From Pterobdella sp. o SKG-2022 (lineage: Eukaryota > Annelida > Clitellata > Hirudinida > Piscicolidae), in NCBI GenBank assembly GCA_964035795.1, contig OZ038320.1:8454671-8518670 (forward strand): a DNA stretch of 64,000 nucleotides, read 5' to 3'. Positions 40,333-51,200 of the stretch are shown piece after piece. Below the pieces are notes generated by a model. It saw nothing but the letters and a program-made list of their open reading frames with translations. It searched no databases and was not told where the DNA came from. The position numbers were made by a program, and so were the translations under genes. Each line of letters opens with the position of its first letter. The first letter of the stretch is position 1.

Positions 40333-41728
40333 TTATAAACTTGTTAATTGGTTTAGTGACCTCAAACACAAATCAAAGACTTTCAGTGCCCATCAAAAAG
40401 AAATAAATTACGAATTATTTAATGAAAAGTTATAAATAAATGATATCTCTGTGTTTAAAAATTTTTCAAAATAACTAACAAATAATAATTACGAAGAATA
40501 CACTTTTCTTTAATAAAAATATAAGTGAATTAATTGAAACACAAATTTTGAGATGATGAAAATAATTCAAAAAAACATCAATAATTTAAAAAAAAAATGA
40601 AATATTAAAAACCAGATTTGTGAGGATGACATTGAGAAGTGATTTGATAAAGTCTCAAGATGTGGCCACAGTCTACAGCAGCTTGTTGAGGTCTTCAATG
40701 GGCAGGGAGGTTGTCTTATCGTTTATGATTATCCACTGGACAACCATCTGCAAAAAGTTGGTGGTAGTGGTGTCGGTGGCGATGAATGTGTTGATGGTTT
40801 TGTTAATGGTTACTGTAAGTGGTATTGGCGGTGGTGATATGTTTTGGTTTTATGGTCTTTAAAATGGTTTTGTTAGTTATATTGCTTTCCAAATCCCATT
40901 AGTTGTAGACTCAGCCATGGTATTCACTATCTCTTTTGCCGCTGAACCATTTGAAATTAACGCTGCATTAGTTTCCTAATAACAATCCATACTATGAATA
41001 TTATTAAATTTCAATAATATTAGAAATTAATTGTTAATAAAGGTTCGAAAACGACGCCTACATGTTGAAAGACATCATATCCACATCCATGAAGTTCGTC
41101 AATAACCACTACCATTACCAACAGGTACGAGTATAACCTATTCATATATAGGCTTTTTTGCAGCATTCTCATCTTACAACAGTTGATCGACTTGTACGAC
41201 AACAACCCGCCTCCAGGAGTAGTGAGCACAGTCTTCAGGGACTCCCTTTCTCTTATCAGGTGTCTGTTGTTTGTATGAGAAGCTAAGTATTGAATGACTA
41301 AAACTATGAGTGAAAATTGGTATTGTTATAATAGTAAAAAGTTTATATAAGTATATAAGCAAAAAAAACAATTATTATTACTGTTGCACTACTGGACTGT
41401 TTTAACTACGTTGTTACAAAAGATGGAGAATAAAGCAATGTATTTTAATTCCATATAAAAAAAACTTTAGAAAGTGATTTAATTTAAATGAATTTATTTG
41501 CGATGGTGTTTGGCCATTATATTTGATTTGATACAGTATAATGAAGCTGTTTATAATGTAAGAATAAGAAAATTATAACGTTTATTTCTATTATCATTGT
41601 CAACAACATTATCATCACCATCATCATCGTCATCATCTCCATCGTTCTCATCACCAAGGTCGAACATAAATTGGATGGAACGGAACCACGATTCGATAGA
41701 GGAATGGCTAGATAACAACATTATGTAA
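19821..41728 (+). CDS. APN: M1-family membrane alanyl aminopeptidase (aminopeptidase N type), complete
   Basis: The enzyme is a zinc ectopeptidase that removes N-terminal residues from peptides at the cell surface. Exons: 19821-20476, 22997-23106, 23168-23328, 23490-23610, 25219-25308, 25572-25636, 25963-26076, 26339-26404, 26897-26965, 27142-27207, 27630-27694, 27980-28071, 28319-28400, 29256-29335, 29613-29737, 37253-37308, 37433-37580, 38061-38134, 38428-38532, 38797-38964, 40616-40756, 41043-41124, 41183-41259, 41659-41728. All phases agree and the sum is 960 codons plus stop, close to the family norm of 900-1000. A short cytoplasmic head and signal anchor ([20 protein letters not shown]) are followed by the substrate-binding GAMEN at 25248-25262. 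The zinc site HEIAH is at 25619-25633 with the third ligand in WLNEGFAN exactly 18 residues later. The catalytic-tyrosine region is SYDKGMAVLRM. The C-terminal helical (ERAP1-C-like) domain ends [14 protein letters not shown]. The residue after HEXXH is Ser, where Gln is usual. The 7.5-kb intron 29738-37252 hosts a nested antisense gene. Family certain; exact paralogue not. Confidence 0.95.
28581..28730 (+). repeat. tRNA-derived SINE, copy 2
   Basis: A tRNA-like head (A-box region TTTAACTCAATGG, B box GGTTCAATG) is followed by the shared body and the tail AAGCGCTTTATAAATACCGC. It lies in the aminopeptidase intron 28401-29255, in the sense orientation. Confidence 0.8.
31187..35692 (-). CDS. 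Nested antisense gene: Cys-rich then helical protein, unidentified
   Basis: Four minus-strand exons lie inside the aminopeptidase's largest intron and join in phase: 35692-35607, 35387-35352, 34512-34381 and 31296-31187. Acceptors (cattacag, attcacag, gaactgcag) and donors (gttgtg, gtttta, gtttga, gtattg) are canonical. The encoded segment of about 121 residues starts [18 protein letters not shown] and contains at least ten cysteines. It continues through WPFTWLACPAQ and [17 protein letters not shown] into an amphipathic helical stretch ([17 protein letters not shown]). The cysteine density suggests a secreted or extracellular domain, but I cannot name it. The 5' and 3' ends are not found. 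A frame at 32910-32823 ([20 protein letters not shown]) on the same strand may be an alternative exon, but its phase does not fit between the last two exons. Expression is unproven. Confidence 0.5.
31353..31523 (+). repeat. tRNA-Ile(AAT)-like SINE, copy 3 (best preserved)
   Basis: The head folds as a tRNA. GTCGGCC pairs with GGGTCGAC as a 7-bp acceptor stem, TTAGA/TCTAG closes a loop CTAATTA that places AAT as anticodon, and the B box is GGTTCGATC. After the head come a short body (AATTAGCACACTG) and a 3' part with two AAGCGCTTT motifs and TATAAATACCGCATTACA. Paired AAGCGCTT...TATAAAT motifs are typical of SINE tails borrowed from LINEs in many animals. It lies in the large aminopeptidase intron. 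Confidence 0.85.
32131..32330. other. Assembly gap (200 N)
   Basis: Exactly 200 unknown bases interrupt the large aminopeptidase intron, immediately next to a SINE. The size is probably a placeholder. Open frames drawn through it are meaningless. Confidence 0.99.
32331..32493 (-). repeat. tRNA-derived SINE, copy 4, cut by the gap
   Basis: On the minus strand it reads GGTCTCTATAGCTCAGTGG (A box), GACTAATTATCTAAAG and GGTTCGATATC (B box), then GGGCCGACAATTAG. The part after that differs from the other three copies and runs into the N gap, so either the tail is a variant or the assembly is wrong there. Confidence 0.8.
33036..33187. repeat. Fold-back element (about 150-bp hairpin)
   Basis: The arms are near-perfect inverted repeats, aaacaaacactgaggttta at the outside and cttaagagtatcttacatta nearer the loop, separated by about 12 bases at 33108. 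There is no coding capacity. It belongs to the same family as 36841-36962, and shares with it a flank of about 50 bases ending at acgtaaaatagccg. Confidence 0.8.
36841..36962. repeat. Fold-back element, second family member
   Basis: This is an imperfect hairpin with arms aaacaaacactaaggttt and aaaccatagtgtttgttt and inner arms around cttgataatgcaagatattc. Its right flank is the inverse of the left flank of the element at 33036. It is also intronic in the aminopeptidase gene. Confidence 0.75.
39478..39860 (-). pseudogene. piggyBac-like transposase remnant
   Basis: The 3' part (39678-39478) is open for 66 codons and ends in the cysteine/histidine-rich C-terminal domain typical of piggyBac transposases: C...[20 protein letters not shown] followed by a stop. 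Upstream on the same strand, fragments such as FDQN and YIVCFWN resemble the end of the catalytic region but contain in-frame stops, so the copy is dead. It lies antisense in the aminopeptidase intron 38965-40615. No terminal repeats were recognised. Confidence 0.65.
40259..40328. repeat. (TA)n microsatellite
   Basis: About 70 bases of alternating TA, interrupted once by agag, lie in an aminopeptidase intron. The tract is likely to be variable in length. Confidence 0.95.
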
Positions 41729-43475
41729 CATTTATTTGTTTAACACATGTTTTATGGCATCAACAATTAGTTTTAATTGGTCGAAACATGATCTGCTAAA
41801 GTTTAATTGGTTCAAAAAGATTCTAATATGTAGTAATATGAGGTTTTAATGGAGATTCATTCTTTACTTTATCTTATTTTTCAACTATCTTTTACATTAT
41901 TTTGAAACCTTTTATGTTTATTCCTTATGATTGTGCTGAAAAAAAGTTTTGTTGAAAGATTATACAGCTTATTTATTTTTCAAACAAATTTTGCTTCAAT
42001 TTTCTTTTTGCTTTTATTGAAAAATTTTTAATTAATCAAATACCTAAAAAACAAAAAAAATTATTTTGTGTATTTGTCAATTAATTCTATTAATTAGTTT
42101 TTTTTATATTATTTCATTTTCTTTGAATATTGTTCAAATCATGGTTAAAGACATTTCAAAAAGTTTAATGCAAAAAAAAATGAATTTTCATGACTTCAAA
42201 AATTTTTTCAATTATTGGTTTTTTATTCTTTGTGCTTTTTACTTCATCAACCCTTTAACTGTTTCAACAGTATTTTTTTCGATTGAAACATTTTCGGGAT
42301 TATAGTATATATAGTGAAACTTTTAATTTGATAGTAATTTAAAAGCCTATTTATAAATATTTTTACCTATTTATAATATTTGTTGTATATGCTTCGGTGT
42401 TTTGTGAGAATGACAGTATTTTTGCTTCATAATTTTTTATTAAAGTATTGTGGCTTCAATCATTTAAAAGAATTTATATCGAATTGAGAATATTCATCTA
42501 ATAAATTTATCGTTGCTTCATTCTTTTGTATTTTTTCAAAACAAAAAATTATTTTTCTTTTAAGTACCAATAATAAAACGAAAACTTAGATATTTTATTT
42601 TGCACCAAAACTAGTCTTTCAACATTATAAAAATCTCTTTTATAATCACATTAAAACTTGATTTTTTATAGAAATTAGCAAATACCACAATAAATTTCTA
42701 TTATGATTGATATGTTTTTAAAATGAAGGAGAGTCTTACGAGAACTTGCTACAGGTGTACAATATTTCTCTTTTTCTCCTTAGAAGCGGCGGTCTTTTTG
42801 AACACATATATGAACAAAATATGTTCATTTGTTTTGTTAATATCATTTTCCTATATATTTTCATATATTTCTATAAGAAACCTTTTTTTTATTTTGTTAC
42901 TGATAAAATTGTCTTTATGCTCGATATCAAAAAGGATCGGTGTGTTCAACCCAATACAATAGATTTAGAAATTTTTTGAAATACAGTAAACTTTAAAATT
43001 TTTCGATCAAAAAATATACTGTTTCATAATACACGATTTTTTAAGACTAGTGTGGTTATAGAAAATAATTCTAATATTATTAAAACTAATATTATTAAAA
43101 CTGGCCATGTTTCTTAAAACACAAAAATTCGAAAAACTTTTATGTAAACATTCGATCAAATCAATTAGTGTAAAGGAGCTTCGAGATAGAAACAAACAAG
43201 GAATATTTCTTTTGAAGGATTTTGAAAGAATAGTAGAAATTCAACATAAAGCATAAATTATAAAATAGTATAAAATAACATTTTTGATCAAAATTTCAAA
43301 AAAACTTACTCGATAATGATTAAGACTAAAAATATTTTATAAATGTTATGATTAGATACACCGCAATAGATGCAGAAACTGACTTTATATACTTTCTTAC
43401 AATTTTGTCATTTAGTCTATTGGTTGTTTTAAAATGAAGTTAAGACGATATTTTTAAGACTTGTTTTTTATTTTT
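41729..43475. other. Intergenic region between aminopeptidase and kinesin
   Basis: No gene is seen. A short frame starting at 42723 (MKESLTRTCYR) precedes a possible donor gtgtac, but nothing supports it as an exon. The rest is A/T-rich. The promoter of the kinesin gene should lie in the right half. Confidence 0.4.
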
Positions 43476-46400
43476 ATGATGTCTTCAGTTAAAGTTGCTG
43501 TTCGTATACGTCCCATCAACAAAAGGTAAATCTCTTAATGAGGATCATTTAGGCCAAATTAGCGTAGTTTAAATAGATATATTTAGCAAATAAGACATAA
43601 AATTTTTAAATATTTTAAATAATTTATTCTGGTATTAAATATAAAAATCTTACTAGTAGTAATTTAAAAAACTCTTATCTCTAAATAAGCTTGCGAAAGA
43701 GTATATAATATTAAATCACTTATAGAGAAAAGGCATTGAACAGCGATGTCGTAGTCAAAGTCTCAGGAAATGCTGTTTTTGTAATCACAAATAAGGTTAT
43801 TGATAAGTTTTATTGAGCAATTCTAAGAGTTTAATTACTTTCAAACTTGAAAATTTTATATCATACAATGAAAACTACAATTTATATTTATAAACTTTTT
43901 TATTAAACATTTGAAATTCATTATAGTGTTTTGATCATTCAAATTTTAATTCAACTTCAAAGTTAGCTCAAGAAATTTTGAATACTACTATTATAAAGTA
44001 TAAATTATTAGTGCTTATAATTAATTTTTAGTCCACTATACTATTCCCATATTGAAAAATATTAATAATTATGTTAACTTTAACTTTGTACAAACTTCAA
44101 AAAAATATTCAAAGCTCTTAGATTCAAGTCTCAGTGATTCAATATCATCAAAAGATAAATACAAGCAATTCACCTTCGATCACTCATACTCGTCTGTTGA
44201 TCCCAGTGCTGAGGAATATGCTGACCAAGAAAAAGTAATTATCACCTGATACAATGTACAATTACTAATAAGCTTATAGAGAAATTGACTTCAGGAGTTT
44301 CTGTGCCATATCATTATTATTGTATTGTTAACTCATCACTATAAGATGGTACATAATAGAATAATGATAAAAATAGAAATAATATTCATTTTAATGAAGA
44401 CATTCTTTTGAATTGTTCTTAAACTCTCAGTGTATAATTTTTAAAACAGTCATTTATTTTAAAATACTTATATAACAAAATTCAAGGAAAAAAAATTTTT
44501 TTTAAATACTACTATCAACAATAACAAAATAAAACATTAATAAACTTAACAATATTAATATAACTATTTTTCATTTTTATGTATCAAATCAAAAACTATT
44601 AAACAAAAATATTTACCATGCTTCTAAATGAAAAAATAACAGTAATATAAGAAACCTTGAAACCCTCAACAGATCTATAAAGATTTGGGCACATCAGTGG
44701 TGTCGTCATGTATAGAGGGCTACAATGCATGCATATTTGCATATGGTCAGACAGGCTCAGGCAAAAGTTATACTATGATGGGAGGAGATTTGAGCTGTTA
44801 TAATGCTGATGTACTAACTTCTATCAAACCATCTCTTAAATCCCAGAATAATGGTTTCAATGTACAAAACATTAGTCATACTTTACCAGTGTCAAAATCT
44901 AATCATTCATTAGTTGTGTCTGGGAAATCTGGTGAATTTAATATTTATAATGGTGACAAACAGCGTTTCACTCCTGTTAAAGTTGTTCCTAGTAATTCAC
45001 AGCTTTCTATAAATGACCTCCAACTCACTGTTGAGGATGATAACATTAAACAACACAGTTCTCATATTGATAAAACTATGGAGAATGGACTTATAAAAAA
45101 ACCACAAACTATCATAAATGGCAATAGACTCAGCTTAAATGACCCAGGATTAACCCCAAGAGTATGTGAAAGCATCATAGAAAAAATGAACTCAACAGAT
45201 TGTACATACAAGCTTCAAGTAAGTTACATGGAAATCTATAATGAACGTGTTAGAGACCTTTTGAAAAATAACAACGGCTTGAATCTTAAAGTAAGGGAGC
45301 ACCCAAAGGAGGGGCCTTATGTACAAAACTTATCTCGACACACCGTCACATCGTACTCTGACATACAACAACTACTCAACATAGGGAACAAACACAGAAC
45401 CACTGCCAGTACCCTAATGAACCAGCAAAGTTCTCGCTCACACGCTCTCTTCACTCTTTATCTTAACCAGGCTAAACTATCGGATGATTTGCCGAGTGAG
45501 CTAAGTAGTAAAGTGCATCTGGTGGATCTGGCGGGCAGTGAAAGGGCAGAGTCGTCAGGCTGTCGAGGTGAGAGACTGAAGGAAGGTGGAAGTATCAACA
45601 AATCATTAGTCACATTGGGTGGTGTCATCTGTGCTCTAGCAGAACAATCATCTTCCCGCTTCATACCTTACCGCAACTCCACTCTCACATGGGTTTTGAA
45701 GGACTCTCTCGGAGGTAACTCTCTTACCCTCATGATCGCCACCATCAGTCCTGCTGAAGCGTGTGTGTCTGAAACGATGAGTACTCTGAGGTATGCAAGC
45801 AGGAGTAAGAAGATCATTAATACTCCCCATGTGAACCAGGTTTGTGAGGGAGGATGGATGGATTCATGTTTCAATTCATTTTCAATCGTATATTTTCATA
45901 CATAATATTTATACGTGAATAGGATGCGAATGTGAAGCTGATCAGAGAATTAAAGGAAGAGAACGCCAAGCTCAAACAACTACTAGCCACAGCACAAGAG
46001 TCATCACCGCAAGTGCTTGAAACAACACACAAGCTTTATGACAACGAGTACAAGGTGCAGGAACTTTTAGATGCCTGGGCGCAAAAGTGGCAGCATATCT
46101 TCTGTGAGCTCAAACAAGACAAAGAAACCAGTCAAAACACAAAAATGCCTTTACTTGTGTGTCTGCTTGACTGTGTAAATCCTCTTAATTCCGTGCGTAT
46201 GTACCCCATCAACCAAGGGGATACGGTGATAGGTAGTGAAACAGATGAGTGCAAACCTGATATTACTCTGTTAGGTCTTGATTCTCCTCATTGTGTCATT
46301 ACTCTGCATGACGACATGTGCGTTTGTTACGATTTATTTATCATTATCATTAACTTTAATCGTTTTATTAACTTTATTCGTTTTTTATAAACTTTATTGC

Positions 46401-48250
46401 TATTCATCTCTTTTAATTTAGATATTTATTATTCATGAAAATTTGTTTATGTTATTTACATCTTCATTTATATTATTAATTCATTGTTATTAATGGTAGA
46501 GGAACATTGAAGGCATGTGGTGGCTCTTCATGTCTCATTGATTCTGCCGTTCCCGAATCTTCCCAGGCCTTGCTGCATCATGGTTTGGCATAATAATATC
46601 ATCAATATTAATAATAACAATAACATAACCTTTCAAGGTTCGATGATACAACTTGGAGGACGATATTTGCTGCGCTTCAATATGCCTCGTGACGTTATTA
46701 TGGTCAGTAATATCTTCGAGAATTATATTGTTTTTTTTTAACTATTAATTCTGAAAACTTATGCATTTTACCTAATGGTACTGTTGCTTTATACAATTTC
46801 AATAATATTAATAATACATTATCGGTAGCTTCTAAACAACCGCAGAGTTCCAGGGCGACAAACTCAAGCATGAATGACAGTGCTATCGATGTGTGCGCCA
46901 GTCTCAAGAACTCCATGGAAGGTTCTAGAACCCTCAAAGAATTTTCTAGAAGTTTCGGAGATTTTCTACACGCCAACACTACCATTGATAATTACTTGGA
47001 AAGTTCTAGAAGTTTGAGCGATGTTCTTGAGCCTGCTTTAAAGGTCCCTGCTATTGAGACATCCAGAAGTGTGGGTAGTTGCATGGATGCATCAAGGTAC
47101 GTTAATAACGGCGTGCAAGCTTCCAATAATGAGATGGCTCATTTGGAAGGTTCGAGAAGGATTAATAATAAAGTAAAAGCTTCTAGAGACATCATCAACC
47201 GTTTTAATAAGAAGTATGCGGATTGCTTTAATATAAGTATGAACAACATCAACAATAAGAATAATACAAAGTTGACGAGGAGAAGTAACAGTGTGGGTGA
47301 TGTGGAGGAAAACACAGTTAGTTATTTTTTTTTTACAATTCTGTTTTTTAGCTATTTATTTAAAATATATATTCAAATAATATACACACAAAGATCTCGG
47401 AAAGACAGTTAGAGATGCTGAAGTTAGAGAGAGAACGGCAATTGGAAGGGTGGATTGAGTTAATGAAGGAGTCAGATAATGAGTTCAAACATGTCAGTTT
47501 GTGTGTGTATTTGTCTGCCTACATGGTTGTTTAATGGGACGCATTGTTTATATGTGCACATATGAGATTTTTCAGTATAATTAAAGCCAAAGATATATTG
47601 CATTATTTTTTTTGCGATTTTTCACACACACACACGATAATCTCATTGTTTCAGGCTAATTTGTTTGCCACTGAGTTGTGCAATTATAATAATGATAATC
47701 AAACACCAACACAAACATACAGAAAGAGACAGAGAAAGCATGGTTCAAAAGGGAGATAGACAACTTGAAACACTTCGTCCATAAAAATATGTTGCTTCTG
47801 CACTCCAATATCCGTCTCAATAATGAGGAAGATGAGGACGATGATATTGGTTATGATAACGATCTTGGTGGCTTTAAGAATAGTAATAAAAGCATCTATG
47901 ATGGTATAAACTTAGAGGCTTATGATTATAGTTTGAGTGGTCTTTGTCTACATTGTGATGATAATGGATGCCCGGCCTGTAGTAACTATATTGATACAAC
48001 TAATAATAGTCTCAGAGGTTGTTTCTCATCAGCATCATTATCATCACCACGATATTTGCTGGATGGGGGAAAGGGAAGAAAGGCCAGTCATTCAAAGTTA
48101 AACCTGGGGTCTTTGGATAGAATGAATATGAAGAAGAAGAAAAATAAATTTATCAACCAATCAATGTCGTTATGTGCTAGATCTCTGTTTTCTGATTGTT
48201 CGAAAGAACAGCCAATTAGTGAAAAACATCACAAAACTGATGCTATTTAT
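43476..48250 (+). CDS. Kinesin-3 motor with FHA domain (KIF16B/STARD9/Klp98A type), possibly fused to ZW10
   Basis: This is an ATP-driven microtubule motor; relatives move endosomes or serve at spindle poles. Exons: 43476-43525, 43726-43795, one or two exons between about 43926 and 44234 (junction unresolved), 44673-45839, 45923-46317, 46500-46582, 46638-46702, 46846-47316, 47394-47492, then 47723 onward. The start MSSVKVAVRIRPINKR is classic. The P-loop is GQTGSGKSYTMMG, switch I NQQSSRSHA and switch II VDLAGSERAESSG. The neck reads DANVKLIRELKEENAKLKQLL. The FHA domain spans 46150-46702, ending IQLGGRYLLRFNMPRD. Between P-loop and GLTPRV there is an insertion of about 115 residues (44784-45146). 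After the FHA come seven S-R motifs and a short coiled coil (EKAWFKREIDNLKHF). No PX or START domain is found. An alternative acceptor after tttcag at 47655 would end the protein at 47759. Confidence 0.88.
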
Positions 48251-51200
48251 ATGCCCAATGATGAAGATTTGGCTAGGTTTGAAATAATTTTTGTAAAACT
48301 AATATTTTTTAGTTAAATAAAAAATACTTATTTCAGAGTTGACATTAAGGAACTATCGAATAGACTCACAGATGGTTCAGAGTTTATAGATAATAACATC
48401 AATAGTAACGACAATAATAACATAAACAAGCAAATATCATTACTTGAAACAAGAACAAGCAACATATTTTTTTTATTTAACTACTTATTGAAAAAAGTTT
48501 CGTGTTACCACGCCATTTCAACGGCACTCAAGACCATCTTAGACGCATGTGGAACTCTGCAGCCTTCCGCGTCGCGTGGGGGTGCTTGCAGAGGTGGTGG
48601 AAGTATAGGTATAGATGAAAACCAAACATTATATGATGATGATTATGTTAACTCTCTAGACGCGGGTTTCACTGAGTGCACTAGCTGTGATATTAATTGT
48701 AGAGATGCCGACTTGCAATCTCAAAATGATGTTGATTATGATGGGTGTAAGGGTGACGATGGTTCTGTGTGTATTATAGACGGTGGTATTGGGGACTTAG
48801 TTGATAAGGGTTTGATAGAAGACAATAATAACAATGCCAACAATAATGATAATTATGTATTGATGACGACCGTATTGAGGATGTTGCAAGAGAAGATGGT
48901 GGAGGTTAAAGTGAGGTGCCATATGATACAACAGGTTATTGGTTTTGTATCGATTTTTTTTGATTGTTTTTTTTTTTGCTTAACTATTGTCTTGTTTATT
49001 TTTTGCTTTTTTTAGATATTTTTTTAAAGAAATTAATCTTTTTTTTAAATAATATTTGTATTCAATAATAAAAATTGGAGTAGTTACAACAAACATTTCA
49101 ATGATCATGCAGATTTTAACTTCCAAAGACCCCATAATTGATTTTCAATCCATCGTTATACGGTGTAATAATAATGAAACGATGGATAGTGTTGATAACG
49201 AAGGACCAAAGAATATAGTGTTTTGTTCTAGCTTCAATGATGATGCTGATATGATTACAACTGCTTGTACTGATAGTGGAAGTATTACAACTCATAATGA
49301 TAATAAAACTACTGATAGTATTGTTAACAACAATAATGTATATAATGATGAGAGTGTGTACAAACGATTAGAAGAGTTGGAAAGACGAAGTAGATTGTCA
49401 GATGAACTGATAAATTACATTAAAATGCATATACAAGTACAACAATACATAAAGATGCACAAACAACAAAATACCGTGCCAAAAAAAAGCCAAACTAATG
49501 AGAATCAAAAGCAACAACAACAACCATCGAACCAACAACTGCTAACTGCTGCAACTATCAAGTACAAAACACTTGCTGCATCTGCTGCTGAAGCTAAGTT
49601 ACTGCTGACTGGAACTGATAACAATCAAGTTTGTGGTTTTATATATCAATAATACTTATTACGTTACTAATTGCAAACTTTTGCTATGAATTAAATTTAA
49701 AGTAAAAATAATAGAAAAGTATTAATGATAATGATAATAATAGTAATAATAATTATACAATTTTCGTTTCTTCTTTAGCTGGCGTTGTCATTACGTACGG
49801 AGACATGTATTTTGAGGGAAATAATGACATTTGATCTGAACAATCATTGGTGCGACCTCATCAAATGGACTTCTGGTCGACCAATCATATCACAAGGTTT
49901 GATTCATTTTTTTAATGTAGTATTATTAGTTTTAGAGTTTAAGAAGTTTTTTTTATTGATCTGGATATAATAACTTTTTGAATTATACTCTAATGATGAT
50001 GACTTTCAAACAGCTTCGCCTACTGCTACAATCTCATTGGATGTCACAAACGCTCTCAACCAATCAACACTTTTCATTGATGTATGCTCTGCCCTCCATT
50101 CTATGAACTCTTTAGACCAACATCTAACGTAAGGACATTATTTATCATAATAATGGTCTTTATTCAAATAAGTTAATTGAATAGTCGTGGTATAAAGTTA
50201 CGTCATCCACTTCACTGCAGGACATTCAGCACAAAGTTGATGGATCTGCTGCATAAGGGAGTCAATGACGGATTTGTCTTCAAAAACAATGTCGTCTTAG
50301 TCAATAATAATAATGATAATGTTCCTAATAATAATAATAATAACATCAATGGTGATATTCATCCATTAGAGCTCATTGGGCAGCTTGAAAAGCTAATGAG
50401 GTGAGTAATTTTTTGAGTTAATGAGGTATGCCATTTGAATGCATAATATACTTTGTTTTGGCAATAATAAAAAATAATCATTATTTTTATCATTGCTTAT
50501 TTATAACGTTTCTTCCAGGTTAATATGGTGTGTTTTTAACCTGAAACTTTCTTCTTCGTCTTCCTCTTCTTTACATTTCTCAATGGTAGGCAGGATAGGT
50601 GAGACAGTAGTGCCAAAACTCTTTGAAATGCTTTGTCATCGTTCTTTTGTGCCTTATATCCATCAAATCTACTCATCCATTGATCAATCTGCTCACTCAT
50701 CTACAAACTCATCCACCAATCCATCTAACCATCCATCGAGTTGTCCACAATGCTCATTAAAATCCATAAAGCAATCCCTGTCTACAAACTCATCGCCGTG
50801 GATCAACAGCTGTAACCTGTTTAAGACCAGTATCCATTTTCAATCCATCCTACAATCTCTTTCATTTATTCATTCAACACATCCATCCATCTTCTCTTCC
50901 ATCAACCATTCGATGTATAAAGTCGCCAATTGCAGGCATAAAGTGTATCTCAAATGTTTCAACGAAATCGTTTACCTCTATAATAAAAATAATATTAAAG
51001 TTAATAAATGTACTGATAACTATGGTGATAATAGTATTACAGAAAAACACTGCGTTAAAGTCACTGAAAATCATCCTTTGGGGCTTTATGATCAGGATGA
51101 TAACATCAGTAATAATATCAGTATTAACAGCATCAATAATAATAATAATAATAGCAACAAGACTCTGAATAATGGTGATACTAATAATAGCAACGAAGAT

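Noticed and set aside
40910..40975. Minus-strand frame [21 protein letters not shown] in an aminopeptidase intron, first taken as an upstream exon of the nested gene
   Set aside because: It reaches a TGA after 21 codons and neither possible donor gives the phase needed by the next exon. A good acceptor alone is not enough.
45458..45874. Three minus-strand open frames opposite the kinesin motor exon
   Set aside because: They are shadows of the strongly conserved sense frame and have no motifs.
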